The notes below the pieces were generated by a model, which worked only from the letters and a program-made list of their open reading frames with translations, searched no databases and had not been told where the DNA came from. From NCBI GenBank assembly GCA_036435485.1, contig CM071600.1:158794546-158858545 (forward strand): a stretch of 64,000 bases of DNA, in the 5' to 3' direction. A program made the translations under genes and the position numbers. This document shows positions 35,165-47,932 of this stretch, piece after piece. The stretch's first letter is position 1. Each line of letters opens with the position of its first letter. The DNA comes from Saposhnikovia divaricata. Its lineage: Eukaryota; Streptophyta; Magnoliopsida; Apiales; Apiaceae.

Positions 35165-36447
35165 TAGGGCTGCAAACGAACCGAGCTACTCGTTAGGCTC
35201 CACTCGACTCGACTCGTTTAACTCGACTCGACTCGATAAGATAACGAGCTCGAGCTCGAACAAAAAAATTTGATCGTTAAGGTTATCGAGTCGAGCCGAG
35301 TTTTTTGAGTGTTCGACTCGACCCGACTCGATATGGGCTCGAACTCGACTCGACTCGGCTCGACTCGACTCGTTAAAGCTCGAAAAAAATCAAAAAATTT
35401 ATTTTTATTTTTTTATCTCCAACCAAATTAATTTTATTTTTTGAAAATTTGGGAATATCACTAAATTAGATATATCTTGACATCCGTACGGTTGGATCGT
35501 CGAGAAATATTTTTTAAAAAATAAAATCAACAATTCGTGACAAAGCACTAGTTACTAGTTTTAGTTAGAATAGTAGTGATCTACTAAGATCTCGAACCAA
35601 ATTAATTTTTTATTTTTTAAAAATTTTGGAATATCACTAAATTAGATATATCTTGACATCCGTACGGTTGGATCGTCGAGAAATATTTTAAAAAATATAG
35701 AAACAACAATCCGTGACAAAGCACTAATTACTAGTACTAGTTAGAATAGTAGTGATCTACTAAGATCTCGAACCAAATTAATTTTATTTTTTGAAAATTT
35801 GGGAATATCACTAAATTAGATATATCTTGACATCCGTACGGTTGGATCGTCGAGAAATATTTTAAAAAATATAGAAACAACAATCCGTGACAGAGCACTA
35901 GTTACTAGTACTAGTTAGAATAGTAGTGATCTACTAAGATCTCAAACCAAATTAAATTTTTATTTTTTGAAAATTTGGGAATATCACTAAATTAGATATA
36001 TCGTGACTCCGTACGGTTGGATCGTCGAGAAATAATTTAAAAAATATAGAAGCAACAATTCGTGACAAAGCACTAGTTAATAGTACTAGTTAGAATAGTA
36101 GTGATCTACTAAGATCTCGAACCAAATTAATTTTTTATTTTTTGAAAATTTGGGAATATCACTAAATTAGATATATCGTGACATCCGTACGGTTGGATCG
36201 TCGAGAAATATAAAAACAAGCCCAAAAAATGCAAAAAAAAAACTGAAAAACTCGAGAGTGACTCGAACTCGAGATCGACTCAACTCGACTCGAAATACTC
36301 GTGAACTACTCAGCTCGACTCGGTTGTTAACGAACTCGAGTTCGAACATAGAATTCTGCTCGATAAGCTTATCGAGTTTTGCTCGAACTCGTTAGGAAAA
36401 CTCGAACTCGTTAAGGAAAAACTCGACTCGACTCGTTTGCAGCCCTA
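35165..36447. mobile_element. Non-autonomous hAT-like DNA transposon, 1283 bp
   Basis: The ends are TAGGGCTGCAAACGA and its exact inverse TCGTTTGCAGCCCTA, flanked by the 8-bp direct repeat ATTAAAAG (35157-35164 and 36448-36455). That combination is diagnostic of hAT. Long subterminal regions (about 35180-35400 and 36240-36440) consist of CGACTCG, CTCGAACTCG and GAGCTCG words in inverted arrangement. The centre is five tandem units of about 175 bp. There is no transposase frame, so it depends on an autonomous hAT elsewhere. Confidence 0.9.
35420..36212. repeat. Tandem repeat of about 175 bp, five units, inside the hAT-like element
   Basis: The marker CCGTACGGTTGGATCGTCGA occurs at 35483, 35660, 35833, 36013 and 36185 (spacing 177, 173, 180, 172). 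CCGTACGG is itself a perfect palindrome. Units also share AGTAGTGATCTACTAAGATC. Confidence 0.92.
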
Positions 36448-36455
36448 ATTAAAAG

Positions 36456-36899
36456 TGAACATCTTTTAATTAAAAAAGGCAATCGGCTAATTATCTTTTT
36501 TTTTTTTGCTAAATGCAATCGGCTAATTATCATTAATTATATTATTGATTTTAATAATTAGGATGACCGTGCCAAAAATCAAACCCACAAACTTTCAATG
36601 CCTGTGTGATGCACGAGATTCTTTTATTATGTTTTAAATTTTATTTAATATTACAATTATGTTTTTACATAATCATTATTTTTAATAATTTTATTAATTT
36701 TAATTTAATAAAATTTAATACACTCATGTTTACATATTATATTAATTTTTCCTTATTATAAACAACATATACGGATTTTTAATATATATTATTTATAATT
36801 GGAAAATATATTTTAATAAGAGAATTTATAAAAAAATACTATATTTTCTACTTTATTTTACAGATATACTATCTTTTCAAATTCCTTACAAATATACTA
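36456..36899. other. AT-rich non-coding stretch
   Basis: No gene. GGCAATCGGCTAATTATC occurs twice (about 36478 and 36516). The sequence at 36551-36600 (TTTTAATAATTAGGATGACC onward) is repeated at 37633-37684, flanking the CT-rich stretch between them. Confidence 0.4.
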
Positions 36900-37445
36900 C
36901 CTTAATTGCAAATACACTCTCCATCTCCCTTCTTCTCTCTTCTCCCTTCCTTCCCCAATCCCCACCTCCGGCTTTTCCTTCTCCAATGTCCCCAATCCCC
37001 CCTCCTTCTCAGGCGACCTCCTCCGGCGACCTTCCAACCTGCACCTCCTTCTCTGAAGTCGGGCCCGCAGGACGAAAATTTAATTATGTCGCTGGAATTA
37101 AATTTTCTGTACTGCAAAGCTTTATTTCTCTCATTTCGCCGTCGACCACTTCTTCATCAGATTCGGATACCTCTTCTTCGGAACCTTCCTCCTTGGATTT
37201 AGAGACCTTTACTGTCAAACAAATTTCAATACAAACTCCTTCATGTTATAGATCCAAATAGCCAATTGAGAGAGAAAAAATAGTTTAACTGAAGAAGCAA
37301 GTAGAAAAATTGTCTGTCTGTTGTTCCGTTTCCTTCCTTCACTTGCGGCTCTCCCTTCGTGTTCTCGCTAATCTCGCCGACGACGATCCGACCAAGCTGA
37401 CCAACATCTTCTCTAGTGTTCAATCCCTTTGCGTTTCTACAGAAT
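36900..37445 (+). other. CT-rich, higher-GC stretch resembling an untranslated leader plus gene fragment
   Basis: Base composition changes abruptly from AT-rich to C/T-rich with codon-like content. One frame (36986-37261) carries a serine-rich run (TTSSSDSDTSSSEPSSLD). Another frame after 37290 reads KKQVEKLSVCCSVS and LANLADDDPTKLTNIF before breaking. I do not recognise a protein family. It could be a captured host gene fragment within a small element, a decayed host 5' exon, or chance low-complexity sequence. No start or splice sites are compelling. Confidence 0.3.
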
Positions 37446-37922
37446 TATATTAGCTGACCAACATATTCAGTTTGTTTATATATGTTAATGGAAGAGTGTA
37501 TGTATTTTTCAATTTTTAAAAAGAAATTGGTATAACTGCAATTAAGATGGTAAATTAGCAAATAGCTTTTCTTAAAAAAAGTAAAATTGTAAAAAATTAC
37601 TTTTAACAATATATTTATCAAAAAACCTCTTTTAATAATTAGGATAACCGTACCAAAAACCAAACCGACAAATTTTTAATGTTTCGGCTTTATTATACTA
37701 ATATAGATATGATTCCCGTGATATTTTCAGAAAAAGTGAGATTTTGATTAGAAAATGTAGAAAAGATAATATATTTTTTCTGAAAAAGGTAATTAATAAG
37801 TCATTAGAAATTACATTATTTTATTAAAAAGAACATGTAAGTTTTACTTGAAAAATGAAATTGATTAATTAGTGAAAAAATATAAAAGTTAACATGTTTT
37901 ACATAAAAAAGGAAATTGATTA

Positions 37923-37988
<66 letters not shown>

Positions 37989-37998
37989 TATAATTATA
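37446..37998. other. AT-rich spacer with a TTA microsatellite
   Basis: No gene. 37633-37684 repeats 36551-36600 with a few changes. A (TTA)n run occupies about 37921-37980 and is followed by AT repeats up to the MITE. Confidence 0.6.
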
Positions 37999-38008
37999 TT
38001 TATATATA

Positions 38009-38415
38009 GAGTAAAGTTCTATGGAGTACTCATTTAATTGGAGTACTTGGAGTACATATACATTTTGCATTCAAAATTTTGCAAACTTTATTATTTTGCA
38101 AAGCTTATTACATGAATATCACTATTTCATTGAAAATCTTGAAAATTTTGTATGTTTTGCTAACAAAATATTGCAAAATGAATTGTTCTGCGAAACACAT
38201 TTGGGTTGCAAAACATATATGTTCTGATTGCAAAACATAAATGATTTTCAAAATGAACATATTGCAAAACATACATGATATTCAAGATTATCAATGATAT
38301 TATGATATTCATATAACAAGATTTACAAAATAAAAAATTTTAAAATATTTTGAATGCAGAACGTATATGTATTCCAAGTACTCCAATTAAATGAGTACTC
38401 CATAAAACTTTTCTC
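38009..38415. mobile_element. Mutator-like MITE, 407 bp
   Basis: The inverted ends are about 52 bp long: GAGTAAAGTTCTATGGAGTA on the left and, read inward from the right, GAGAAAAGTTTTATGGAGTA. They continue with matching CTCATTTAATTGGAGTACTT. Both flanks show TTTATATATA (37999-38008 and 38416-38425), a 10-bp TSD within the Mutator range, although the AT-repeat context weakens that point. The centre is rich in TTTTGCAAA words and non-coding. Confidence 0.82.
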
Positions 38416-38425
38416 TTTATATATA

Positions 38426-41400
38426 TATATATATATATATTAATATTTTTGCTTTTATATAGTAATATAAGATAGATATAAATAAGTTTATTTTGGTAAA
38501 AATATATTAAAATATGAGTAAGGGTATTTAAGTAAAACACGAAGTACCAAAAAACAGATATCAAAACTTTCAATATTTCGGGCATTATAATATAGTACTA
38601 GCGTTCTACCCGTGCTATGCATTGAATGGTAAAATTAATTAATTAATTAATATGAATATTTAAAAAAAATTCATTCAGATGCAATTAATTTAAGTATAAA
38701 ATTACTCATTCGCCAACTTATACCAATTGCATTAATATTAACAGTATATCAAACAATTATCATAACAATCACATCCCCCGCTGAACGTTACAGGCACCTC
38801 TTTATTGTTTTTTGTTAATTTTGTTTTCTCACTTGATTTCTCGTTTTTTTGAGAATCTTTCTACCAAATTCATAAGTTTTTAACCATATTTTAAGTTTTG
38901 TTTTTTTTGGAAATTTGGTATATTTAAATGTGCAGTACCATGTGTTTCTATAATTAATATTATATTAATTTATTTAAAAAATTTGTACGGGTCGAGATCA
39001 ATTTTTCGAATACATATTAAAAATTCATAAACACTTATTTCTCATGACCATTATAAATCATTAGATTGTCTCTAAAAAAGGTTGCATATTTCAGCGATAT
39101 GCGAAAGGATCTTTATTGTGTAAGATCCGTTAAACGAACGTAATTATTATAAAGGAAACTTTTATCTAATCTACTTTCCAATGTATTTGTTCAATATTAT
39201 TTTTACAAATTGTATGTTTTTTATTAGTGAATGGATTTACTATAGAAAATTAAACATTATCAATCAACTAAACATATCCAATATATTCCGTTCTTAGAGT
39301 ATGATATGACTGTTAGAGTTTATGATGATTGCCCTCACCCGATACATATATAATATATTATCATAATTTGAAATTATTATATGTAATATTTTAGATGTAA
39401 GATATATAATTTATTTAATTTATTCAAATATTTCATTAAAAATTGTCAATACTAATCAGTAATTAGAACATCTATTTCTCAATCTCAAGTTTCATTGAAA
39501 TATTTAAGATGTAATTTTCTTTACTTTACATAACATTTTCATTTGTGTTGTATACGAAAAAATATTTTTTTTTTAACATATTAATTTTAAATTTATTTAA
39601 TATGTCAATTCGTACAATATGTTACATTTGACTACTTACTTAATGTAATCATTTAAAATTTTCATTATTGTACAAATATAATTAATATTGTTTGTGTGTA
39701 TCAATTATTTTAAATTTGACTACGTTATTACTAATTTTGGATAGCCGAAAAAACCCTATCTAATCTGAAACCCGACGGATTTAGTTTTGGATTTGGATTT
39801 ATTTTTAAAAACCCGAAAATATTTGGATGTGGGTTTGAATTTTACAAATTTCGGACCGAATCCAACCGGTTGTCATCCCTACGCGTGAAATAAGACATCT
39901 GAAAATTAGTATCACCTATCTTTTTTTATTTGACTAACATGTTAGAATAGAAAACTATACATGAAAACTAAAACCAAATGTGTAATTTATAAACACGTAA
40001 TTACAATATTATATATGTGTCCTTGTAATTTACTTATCAGGTTAAAAAATATGAAATTTATTTTCCTTTAACAGTGAGTATATTTTTCCGACAGATATTA
40101 GAAGAAAGCACTTACGTAGACCTGACAAATCGTTTGTGTTGTGTACATTTATGTCGTGTGTCTTCGGGGTCTTGCATGAAAATGACATTAATTTTTTTTA
40201 ACCCAAAATCGAACACAAAATTATACTAAACTACACTATTTTTTTTGTACATGAAACGAAAATAATACGCAAAAAGGAAAAGAAATGACAGTTACATGCA
40301 TGTAATGTTATTCTCGACCCGGGTTATCTAAGTATGTTACTAAATAACTGAAAACAACAATGAGATTCTATCAAACAAAATTAAGATTAGAGTACATAAA
40401 ATGAAGCCCTTTTTTTTTAAATTTTGTTTGTTGTTAAAAAATAGATATCTCTGTTTATTTAGAATCTATCTACCAAGTTATTAAGTTTTTTTTTAACCTA
40501 TATTTAAGGTTTTGTTGATATTAAAAAATAAATATTATCAGCCAACCAAGAAAATTTGAATGTCTGCTCTTAGATTGGAAATATGGGAATCGAATACTAT
40601 TACTTTAATTCAAAAATTCAAAATTAAAAAGAGCACATTTTATTAGAAACATATAATTTTCTATGTATCAACCTATCTGCTTATCAATAATAGTAATTTT
40701 TATAACGAAGACTGTAGCCGTTTCTCTCTCTCCTCCTCTCCCAAAAAATACTAAACTAAAATTTAGGGACTGACATCAGCGTTTTGGTTGATAATAAGTC
40801 CTCCTCTTATTATTCCTTGATTTTGCTTTGTTTTTCAATAAATATTTCTCTTTATTGAGAGTTTAGTACCCTGTTGGTGGGTTTCATCCACTGATATATT
40901 AGATTTTGTACTTTCTCCTTATGAATAATAACATTCTTTTTCTTGATTTTACTTTTTTTTTCAATAAATATATCTCTTTCTTTAAAGTATATTACCCCTT
41001 TAATGGATTTTGTCTACCAATATATTGGGTTTCGTCCTTTCTTCATGAGAGTAGGTTCTTTTATTTTGGAATTCGGGATCTTGGATCTTAGATCTATGGG
41101 ATTTTGTTATATTGGTTCATTGATTTGGATAGTATAGAATCGTAGTTATGATCGATTGTTCGAAAACGTTTTAACAAATCAAATAAATATTTTCCTCACA
41201 ATTATAATAAATTGTTGGATTATCTCGACAAAAAGGCTATATATTTTAGTGATATAAGCGAGGGATGTACAAAATTTAAGATCTGATCAAGATCGTTGTT
41301 TGGATGAAGGAAACCTTGATATGATCAATTTTAATATATATTAGTCAAATCTCGATTATTTTTGTAGATGTTGTATAATCTTTTCTTGATGAAATAATTA

Positions 41401-42616
41401 CCTATAAAAAACAGTGATTTATAAGAAAATTTGAAATTTGTATATTTTTGTATATTTTTATGATGAGTTACCAATTTGATATGAAAATATTCACTAATAA
41501 TATTTTCATTGACTTTGTAATAAATTTTATTATTTGAATGATGATTTATACACCAAATAATGTCTAATACTATTTGAGAATATATTTAGTATTTTGAATA
41601 GTTCAAATATATTGTCAGATAAATTTATTTGTCCCGTTAATTATTGCACAACTAAAAAATACTAATAAGTAAAATGTTAAAGATAATTGGTTTAAAATTA
41701 ATTTTTTTTATTTTAATTGCTTGAATCTAGCTTTTTTAATATAATTATTTAATTTAAAAGTTTGTATAACTTTGATTTTGAATGTGTATTTAGAATATTG
41801 TGGTAAATTTTTTATAATTTTCAAAATTTTTAATTCAATAATAGTAAATTTATTCAAATTTGATTGCACCTTATAATTGTAGATCGATAGTTTGACATAT
41901 TAAAATATTATATTATAGAATATAGATAAAATAGGCTCATGTACTAAAATAATATATTTGAATTAAAAATAATTAATAAATACACAATTTTGGTAAATGG
42001 CTCTATGCATATAAAGGGGCACAAAGAACGGATATGCATGTATATAATAATATAATTGTGATTGATTTTAAATAAAAAATTATGATTAATTAGTTAATAA
42101 GTATTTATGAAAATTAATCTGTAATATATAACTATAGTTATAGTATGATTGTATTTGATATTTATGAAAATTAGCTCGTAACATATAATAGTATAATTTT
42201 GATTGATTTTAAATTAAAAGATTGATAAGTTAGTTAAAAATTAATCACTTTAAAAAATTTGTAATTTATACATGTACTAAATAAAACAAATTTTGCGTTA
42301 CAAAAAAATTGTTAAGTAACCACGTTAACTAAATTAGGATGAGAATGATACGATTAATTTAGTTTTAGTGGTAAATTTTGATTGGATCTTATATATATTT
42401 ATGAAAATTAATCCGTAATATATAATAATGTGATTATGATTAACTATAAATCATAAGTGTGGAAAATTAATATTGCAACAATCGCTTAATATTATATATT
42501 TGTATAATCCTAAATGATTTTGATTTAAAATATTAATTTATTACAATTATTTTCTGACATTGAAAAGTAAGTAATATATGGATATGTTAATTCGAGTAAG
42601 TACTATATTTCAATTG
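38426..42616. other. AT-rich intergenic stretch without recognisable genes
   Basis: About 4.2 kb of roughly 75-80 percent AT. It contains a truncated hAT-type end (39735-39881), an imperfect tandem duplication of about 120 bp (about 40803-40920 and 40935-41050, sharing TTGATTTTRCTTT..TCAATAAATATWTCTCTTT), and otherwise short AT repeats. I see no coding region, RNA gene or LTR boundary. Confidence 0.5.
39735..39881. mobile_element. Truncated hAT-type MITE end
   Basis: A run of CCGAA/CGGA/ACCCGA words ends in GGTTGTCATCCCTA. Its complement TAGGGATGACAACC is a common plant hAT MITE terminus. The opposite end is missing. Confidence 0.5.
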
Positions 42617-42621
42617 GAATT

Positions 42622-45600
42622 TGTTAGGTCCCGTAAGAGGGCTATTTTAAGCTAGAAGGGGGGTTGAATAGCTTAATATCCAATTTAAAAATTATTATGA
42701 CGTTTTAAAATAATTATCCCTTTTTAAAACTTTTACCGAGTCGTTATGCAGTTTATAAGTGCATAAATAAAAGACAAGGGAAGAAAATACCACACATGAG
42801 ATTTTATCCTGGTTCGCGATGGCGCAACCCCTAATGAATTCGCTCACCCCTACTCCAGTCCCCGAGCTCCTCTCCGGACTCGAGATTTTCCCTTAAAAAT
42901 AACGCGCTCCTTTAGTAGGCAGAGAAGCCTTTACAACCTTATAAATATTGGTCTTGGTACGTATCTCCCCGATACTAGCTCACAATAAATATAAAAACCC
43001 ACAAAACTCGTCTTGGGCCGTAACTCCCCGTTACACCCTCAAAGTCGTTGTAAAAACCTACACAACTTATCTTAGACAGCAACTCCCCGCTACTTCTTCA
43101 AAGTTGATGTAGAACCCTTGGTGTAGTCTTTGAATTCCTCGCTTTTGCCGGTCATGGATCTTAGATGAAAGGTCTTGGGTCTTTCCTCTTCTTCACGGTG
43201 CAAAGGCCACTAACTCCCCGCTAGTGCCTAGGACTTGGGTCTTAGAACGAGAATCACCTCACTTCAACTTCACCTCACTGCAAAACTTAAAAAACAATAT
43301 CTACGAAACAAACCGTAATATAGAGAGGTTTTGGACTAATATGTCCGAGAGTGACTATAATATTCTTACACGAATATTAAGTAAAATAAGTTCAATAAGC
43401 TTTATTTGCTTATGACTTTAAGTGTATTCTTATATTCGATATGACTTGTAAATCGAAGAATACTTTTAATACAATACTTCGTTTAATTAGATTTCAATAC
43501 ATCTCGGAGTTTGTAAATATCGATTATGTTCTTTAAGCTCGTAGTCATATAAGGTTTATAATCGTATACTTTGGTTCGACTTTTTGTAAATGTCGAAGTA
43601 TACTTAAAATTACTTCTTTATTGAAAATACGTCTATTTTCGAAGTAATGTATAAATCAAGTCCTTGTAAAAGCTTTATAGCTTAAGGATCTTTGATAAAC
43701 AACTTCTCGTTCGATATAGTCAACTTTAGACTATTCGTATATATTTAAACGAGAGTGTTACAATTTTACTTTAACAATTTGCACTTTAATATAATTTGAC
43801 CAATTAAACACAACACACAAATAAACGCACACGTACAGAAAAGTAACTCGCTTATCTATAGGATAAAACGAGGGCCGCTATTATGCGTTAAATTAGTGCG
43901 AAAAGTAAAATTACTCACAAGTGTGAGGACGAGAATAAAAAGTGCGGAATTTAAATCACTCACAAGTGTGAGGACGAGAATAAAAAGTGCGGAAAATATA
44001 TAAAAGGCTTTCGCCACGCTATTACGCGTTAAAGATAAACACACACGTACGAGTAATTAAACACACCACACAACAATAAAATATTAATGATCAAAGTAAG
44101 TGCATTAAAGTTTTAATTAAGGCTTTTAGATTCTTTTCCCCCGGAACAATAGAGGTGATAGAAGGGAATCAAATCAAGCTCGATGTAATAATTTGACCGT
44201 CGTCAAATATAACCTCTTTTTGAGGTATTATAATATTTCGAATCGTTGTTCGAAATTTAATCCTTGTACGGATTTTATGGTCTCGGTTTAAGATCTGATA
44301 TAAGAGCTTCAAGATGAAGAGAAGATGAAGGTATAGAGCTCTTATATGTATATAAAAATATGGTCGGTTAAGACTCGGATATGAAGCTAAAATATTACAA
44401 CTTTTGGAAATTGCCGGAAAAATTTGCCGGAGGTTCGGCCGGATTTTGGCACGTTGGTCGAACTTGGGCAGCCCTTCGGGAGGCCGGATAGTAGTGGTAG
44501 AGGAGCTTTCTTGGTGGGAGAGAGCTTGTTTGGTGGAACTAAGCTTTATGGAAGAAAAACCTTGTATATATGTAAGTATATATAAGAAAGAGAAGGTTTT
44601 TGAGATGAAGTATTTGTAGAGAGTGTTTGGATATATTTGGAGAGCTTATACTTTTAAATTCCTAGCACTTATTTGGCTCCTTAGCTTGTCTAAAATGGTT
44701 GGGGGAAGGGGGTTATTTATAGGAGGAGTTGGGTGGAAGTAGTGGTTGAGATTTAAAGTAAAAGGAGTGGTTGAGATTGAAAGCACTTGGATTGATGAAG
44801 TGGAAAGTGGTATTGTGTTGGTTTGGGGTGGTTTTGTGTTTCTTCCAAATGGGTTTGGTAAAGTAATACCATCTATGTTTGGGCTCTTATTTAATGTATC
44901 GTACTTGTATCAATTAACGAATAAATACGTAACATGTATAGTTAATTAAATACCCGAAAAATACGAAAATACCCAATAAATAATTCTAAAATTATGGACC
45001 ATTTAGGAATATTATAAAATGGAATTCCGGAAGTTTTGGTCAAAAATGGTCAACGTTGACTTAGTCAAACGTGGTCAAACGTGGACCCACTGTCTCGATT
45101 TTCGTGCCCGGACCAAAATTTTCAGAAAATTACGAAACTTTTACCATGCATAAAAAATAGCATTTAAGTGACCCATCTCAAGTTTCAAGTCATTCTAGCA
45201 AGTGGAAGTATTTTATTTAAATTTAATTCGATTAAATCAGGTTTAGGTTCCAAATAAAATACGATTGGTCTTTCCTTGAGTTAGATACATCTTTTGACCA
45301 ATGTTTTGTCTTGAATAAATACTTAGAATATATTTCCTAATATATAAAATATATTGAGAGTGTAGGAAATATTTTTTAGTATTTAAAATAATTTTTTCCG
45401 GAAAATGGAATAAATTTACGAAGTGGGAGAAAAATTACTTTAAATATTTCTGGCACGAGATAAAAATGATTATTAATATTCTACCACTTAATATTAATAT
45501 TCTTGAGGATAAAACCATTTTGAGTGTGAAGGCGGAATATTTTTGAATAAAAACTAATCATTTTTTAAATATAGCACGAGTTCTCTAAAGAATATTAATC

Positions 45601-45914
45601 CTCGAATATTCTTTGTCCGAGCCTGTCGCCTTATCATTTTTGCAACGGAGATTTAAAAAATATCAAACCTCGATATTTCTTATTTGATCTTATTGCCTTG
45701 GTGTAGAGATATATTCCATAAAAATATAATTTGATTTTTTTGCAATAGTGGAATATCTCTTATAATTAAAAATATATTTTGCTAGAATTGACTTTTGACT
45801 TTTGACAGAATCAATTAAATTAATGACCTAGTGGAGAGGATAAATAAGTGTATTAAGTTTTATGTTTTATCGTACAAATACCAAAATAAATAATATATCG
45901 AAGATATCCTTTCA
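42622..45914 (-). mobile_element. 3' LTR of the - strand Sirevirus-type copia element, 3293 bp
   Basis: Read on the - strand it opens TGAAAGGATATC at 45914, right after a polypurine tract, and ends CCTAACA at 42622. Positions 42622-43855 match the 5' LTR at 60105-61335 closely, with a few base changes and small indels. A TATA box (CTATAAATAA) lies at about 44713-44722 in - sense. A 46-bp direct repeat (ACTCACAAGTGTGAGGACGA at 43913 and 43959) sits between two CGCTATTAYGCGTTAAA copies. Apparent short frames inside (for example 44404-44619) show no family features. Confidence 0.88.
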
Positions 45915-45916
45915 AT

Positions 45917-46502
45917 CTTCCCCTTTTTGGTATTTTCCAAACAAAACATAAAATTTAAGAATTTACCCGTGTGTGCTTCCCCTTAGTGTATGCATGAATT
46001 TTAAAAATTTTAGACTTGATTCGAAGCACACGGCAATTCTTATTCTCCACTAATTGATTCCTGCAAAATAACTTATGGGATGAATAAACATTGTTAGGCA
46101 ATTCATATAAGAAATTTTGAAAATTTTAAATTAGGGGGGTCTAATTTTCTCTTCCCCATTTTGTTTGGTATATTACAAGAAAGTTCTAATTTCGTCTTCC
46201 CCTTATATCTCCCTTTTTAATGTAAGCTTTTGTATTTTTGATGTATTTATCAAAAAATTTTGATTCCCCTTAAAATATGATTTGAATTAAAATCATTTTC
46301 AATTTCCTTATCTCTTCCCCTTTTTGGAACAATATAACTTGGTGTATTACCAAATTGTTAATTTCTTCTTCCCTTTTTGAAAAATTCTATTAAGGCCAAT
46401 TGAATTGGTGTAGTACCGAATTTTTTCTTTTTGAACAAGATTTTAATTGGTGTTTTTACCAATTAATTTTCTCTTCCCCTTGTGGCTTCCCCTTAAAACA
46501 TA
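45917..46502 (-). other. Multiple polypurine tracts upstream of the 3' LTR
   Basis: The + strand shows TCTTCCCCTTTTTGG or close variants at about 45917, 45976, 46149, 46195, 46311, 46368, 46470 and 46485. On the - strand these are repeated AAGGGGAAGA tracts. Several are paired with a TTGGTGTATTACCAA-like imperfect palindrome (about 46339, 46405, 46447). Repeated PPTs before the 3' LTR are a known feature of Sireviruses. Confidence 0.8.
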
Positions 46503-47932
46503 ATTCGTTTGAACAACCTTTTTAGTAAAAGGAAATAAATGTTTGAACAAAATTTTCTTTTATCATAGTAATTTGTGTGTTACCAGAATGTATAATCAGT
46601 AATTTTGAGTTTGTTTTTTTTGATGTCGATCTTTGTTGCTCGTATTTTACAATCTAGATTCGTACAATAATCTCTTGCTTTAAAAAGAAGATACGATGAT
46701 ATAAAACATTCAATCTGATCACATAGTATTCTGTCTATCATATTAAAAATGTTTAGTACAGAATCTTGTTCGGTATGTAATAGGTATAATAAGTTATTCA
46801 GATTTAAATTTACAAGGATAATCTCAAAATTTAATCTGGATAATCTGAGTAAAACTGTCCGAATACATATGTAAGTACTATTCCACACAATCACAAATCA
46901 TTCAGTCTTATAAATACATAAGTCTTCCCGTATGTAAACTGAATGTTCAAACAAAATTGTTGAAGGCTGATCAATAAAAGTCAGTTCTTCGTACAAGGGC
47001 TGTAAATGAATAACAAGAAATGTAGACGCAAGTGCTGTCTAATGATTGTACAGAAGTAAATAACCATGAGTACAAAAGTATCTAATGAATCATTCAAACT
47101 GAAATATCACCTCTTAGTCGTTTACTAGTTAGAATACTCATGATCATATAGTTGAAAGTCATGTTAGTGTCGAATAATCTTCCAGGATATAACTATTTAT
47201 ACTAAAAAATTATGCATAATCCGAGTTAGACAAGTAATCTGGTGAGAAAACCAATCATGGTAAAATTGTTACCTTTCATAAGTTATTCAGATGAACCCTT
47301 TCATATGTAACTTAATTATAAGTATTCATTTTCTGAATAAGAAACCATAACTTACTGCTATATAACCTCACAGTCATAAAAAGGAAATCTGATAAGATGA
47401 TCAAATGTTATCTCTTAATACAGTTATACTGATCTACTCCACTCAAGTTTATCAAGATTGTAGTTTAGTTAGTTCACAGAGTAAATATAACTAAATATTA
47501 GAACACATATCTTTGAGTATGGTAACATTACAGGTATTCTGAGAAGTACACATATATAGTATATTACCATAAACTACTCCTGTTTTTCTTCATATGCAGT
47601 TCATCATGCTAGAGTATCTTAGATGCAGTGACTTTAGCCCAGACTTCAAAGACAGATATATGAAGAGCAAGTACAAGAAAACTTCAGTCAATGCAAGTGT
47701 ATTCACATCAAAAAAAGTTCTATTTTAATCAGTGTGGTTCACTGATTTTTAGAGAACTAATTGCATTGGTCTTATTACAAGCAGAAAGCAAAACCATAAC
47801 ACAAAGCAACATGACTTAAAACATAGCAGATTGAGTACCACAGGCTAACATCTTTCCAAAATAGTTTAAACAAAACAGACTTTTAAGCTCAAGTATCAGC
47901 AAACAGTAGCACAGAACTTGCAAGCAAACAGA
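46503..47932 (-). other. 3' non-coding part of the Sirevirus-type element
   Basis: This 1.4-kb AT-rich stretch lies between the end of the env-like ORF and the PPT cluster. A 104-codon - strand frame (46580-46894) has no recognisable motifs and is probably chance. Nothing else is supported. Confidence 0.4.

Noticed and set aside
35420..36212. Units of about 175 bp as a centromeric satellite
   Set aside because: The array is confined within a hAT-like element with TIRs and TSD, so it is an internal repeat, not a satellite block.
36986..37261. Serine-rich 91-codon frame as a real gene
   Set aside because: No recognised family, no supported splice sites or promoter, and low-complexity composition. 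Kept only as a possible gene fragment.
38590..38640. ACCCGTGCTATGCATTG motif as a Helitron or other element end
   Set aside because: The word is common in plant intergenic DNA, and no partner end or TSD was found.
46580..46894. 104-codon - strand frame near the Sirevirus 3' end
   Set aside because: Hydrophobic and AT-driven with no motifs, in a non-coding part of the element.
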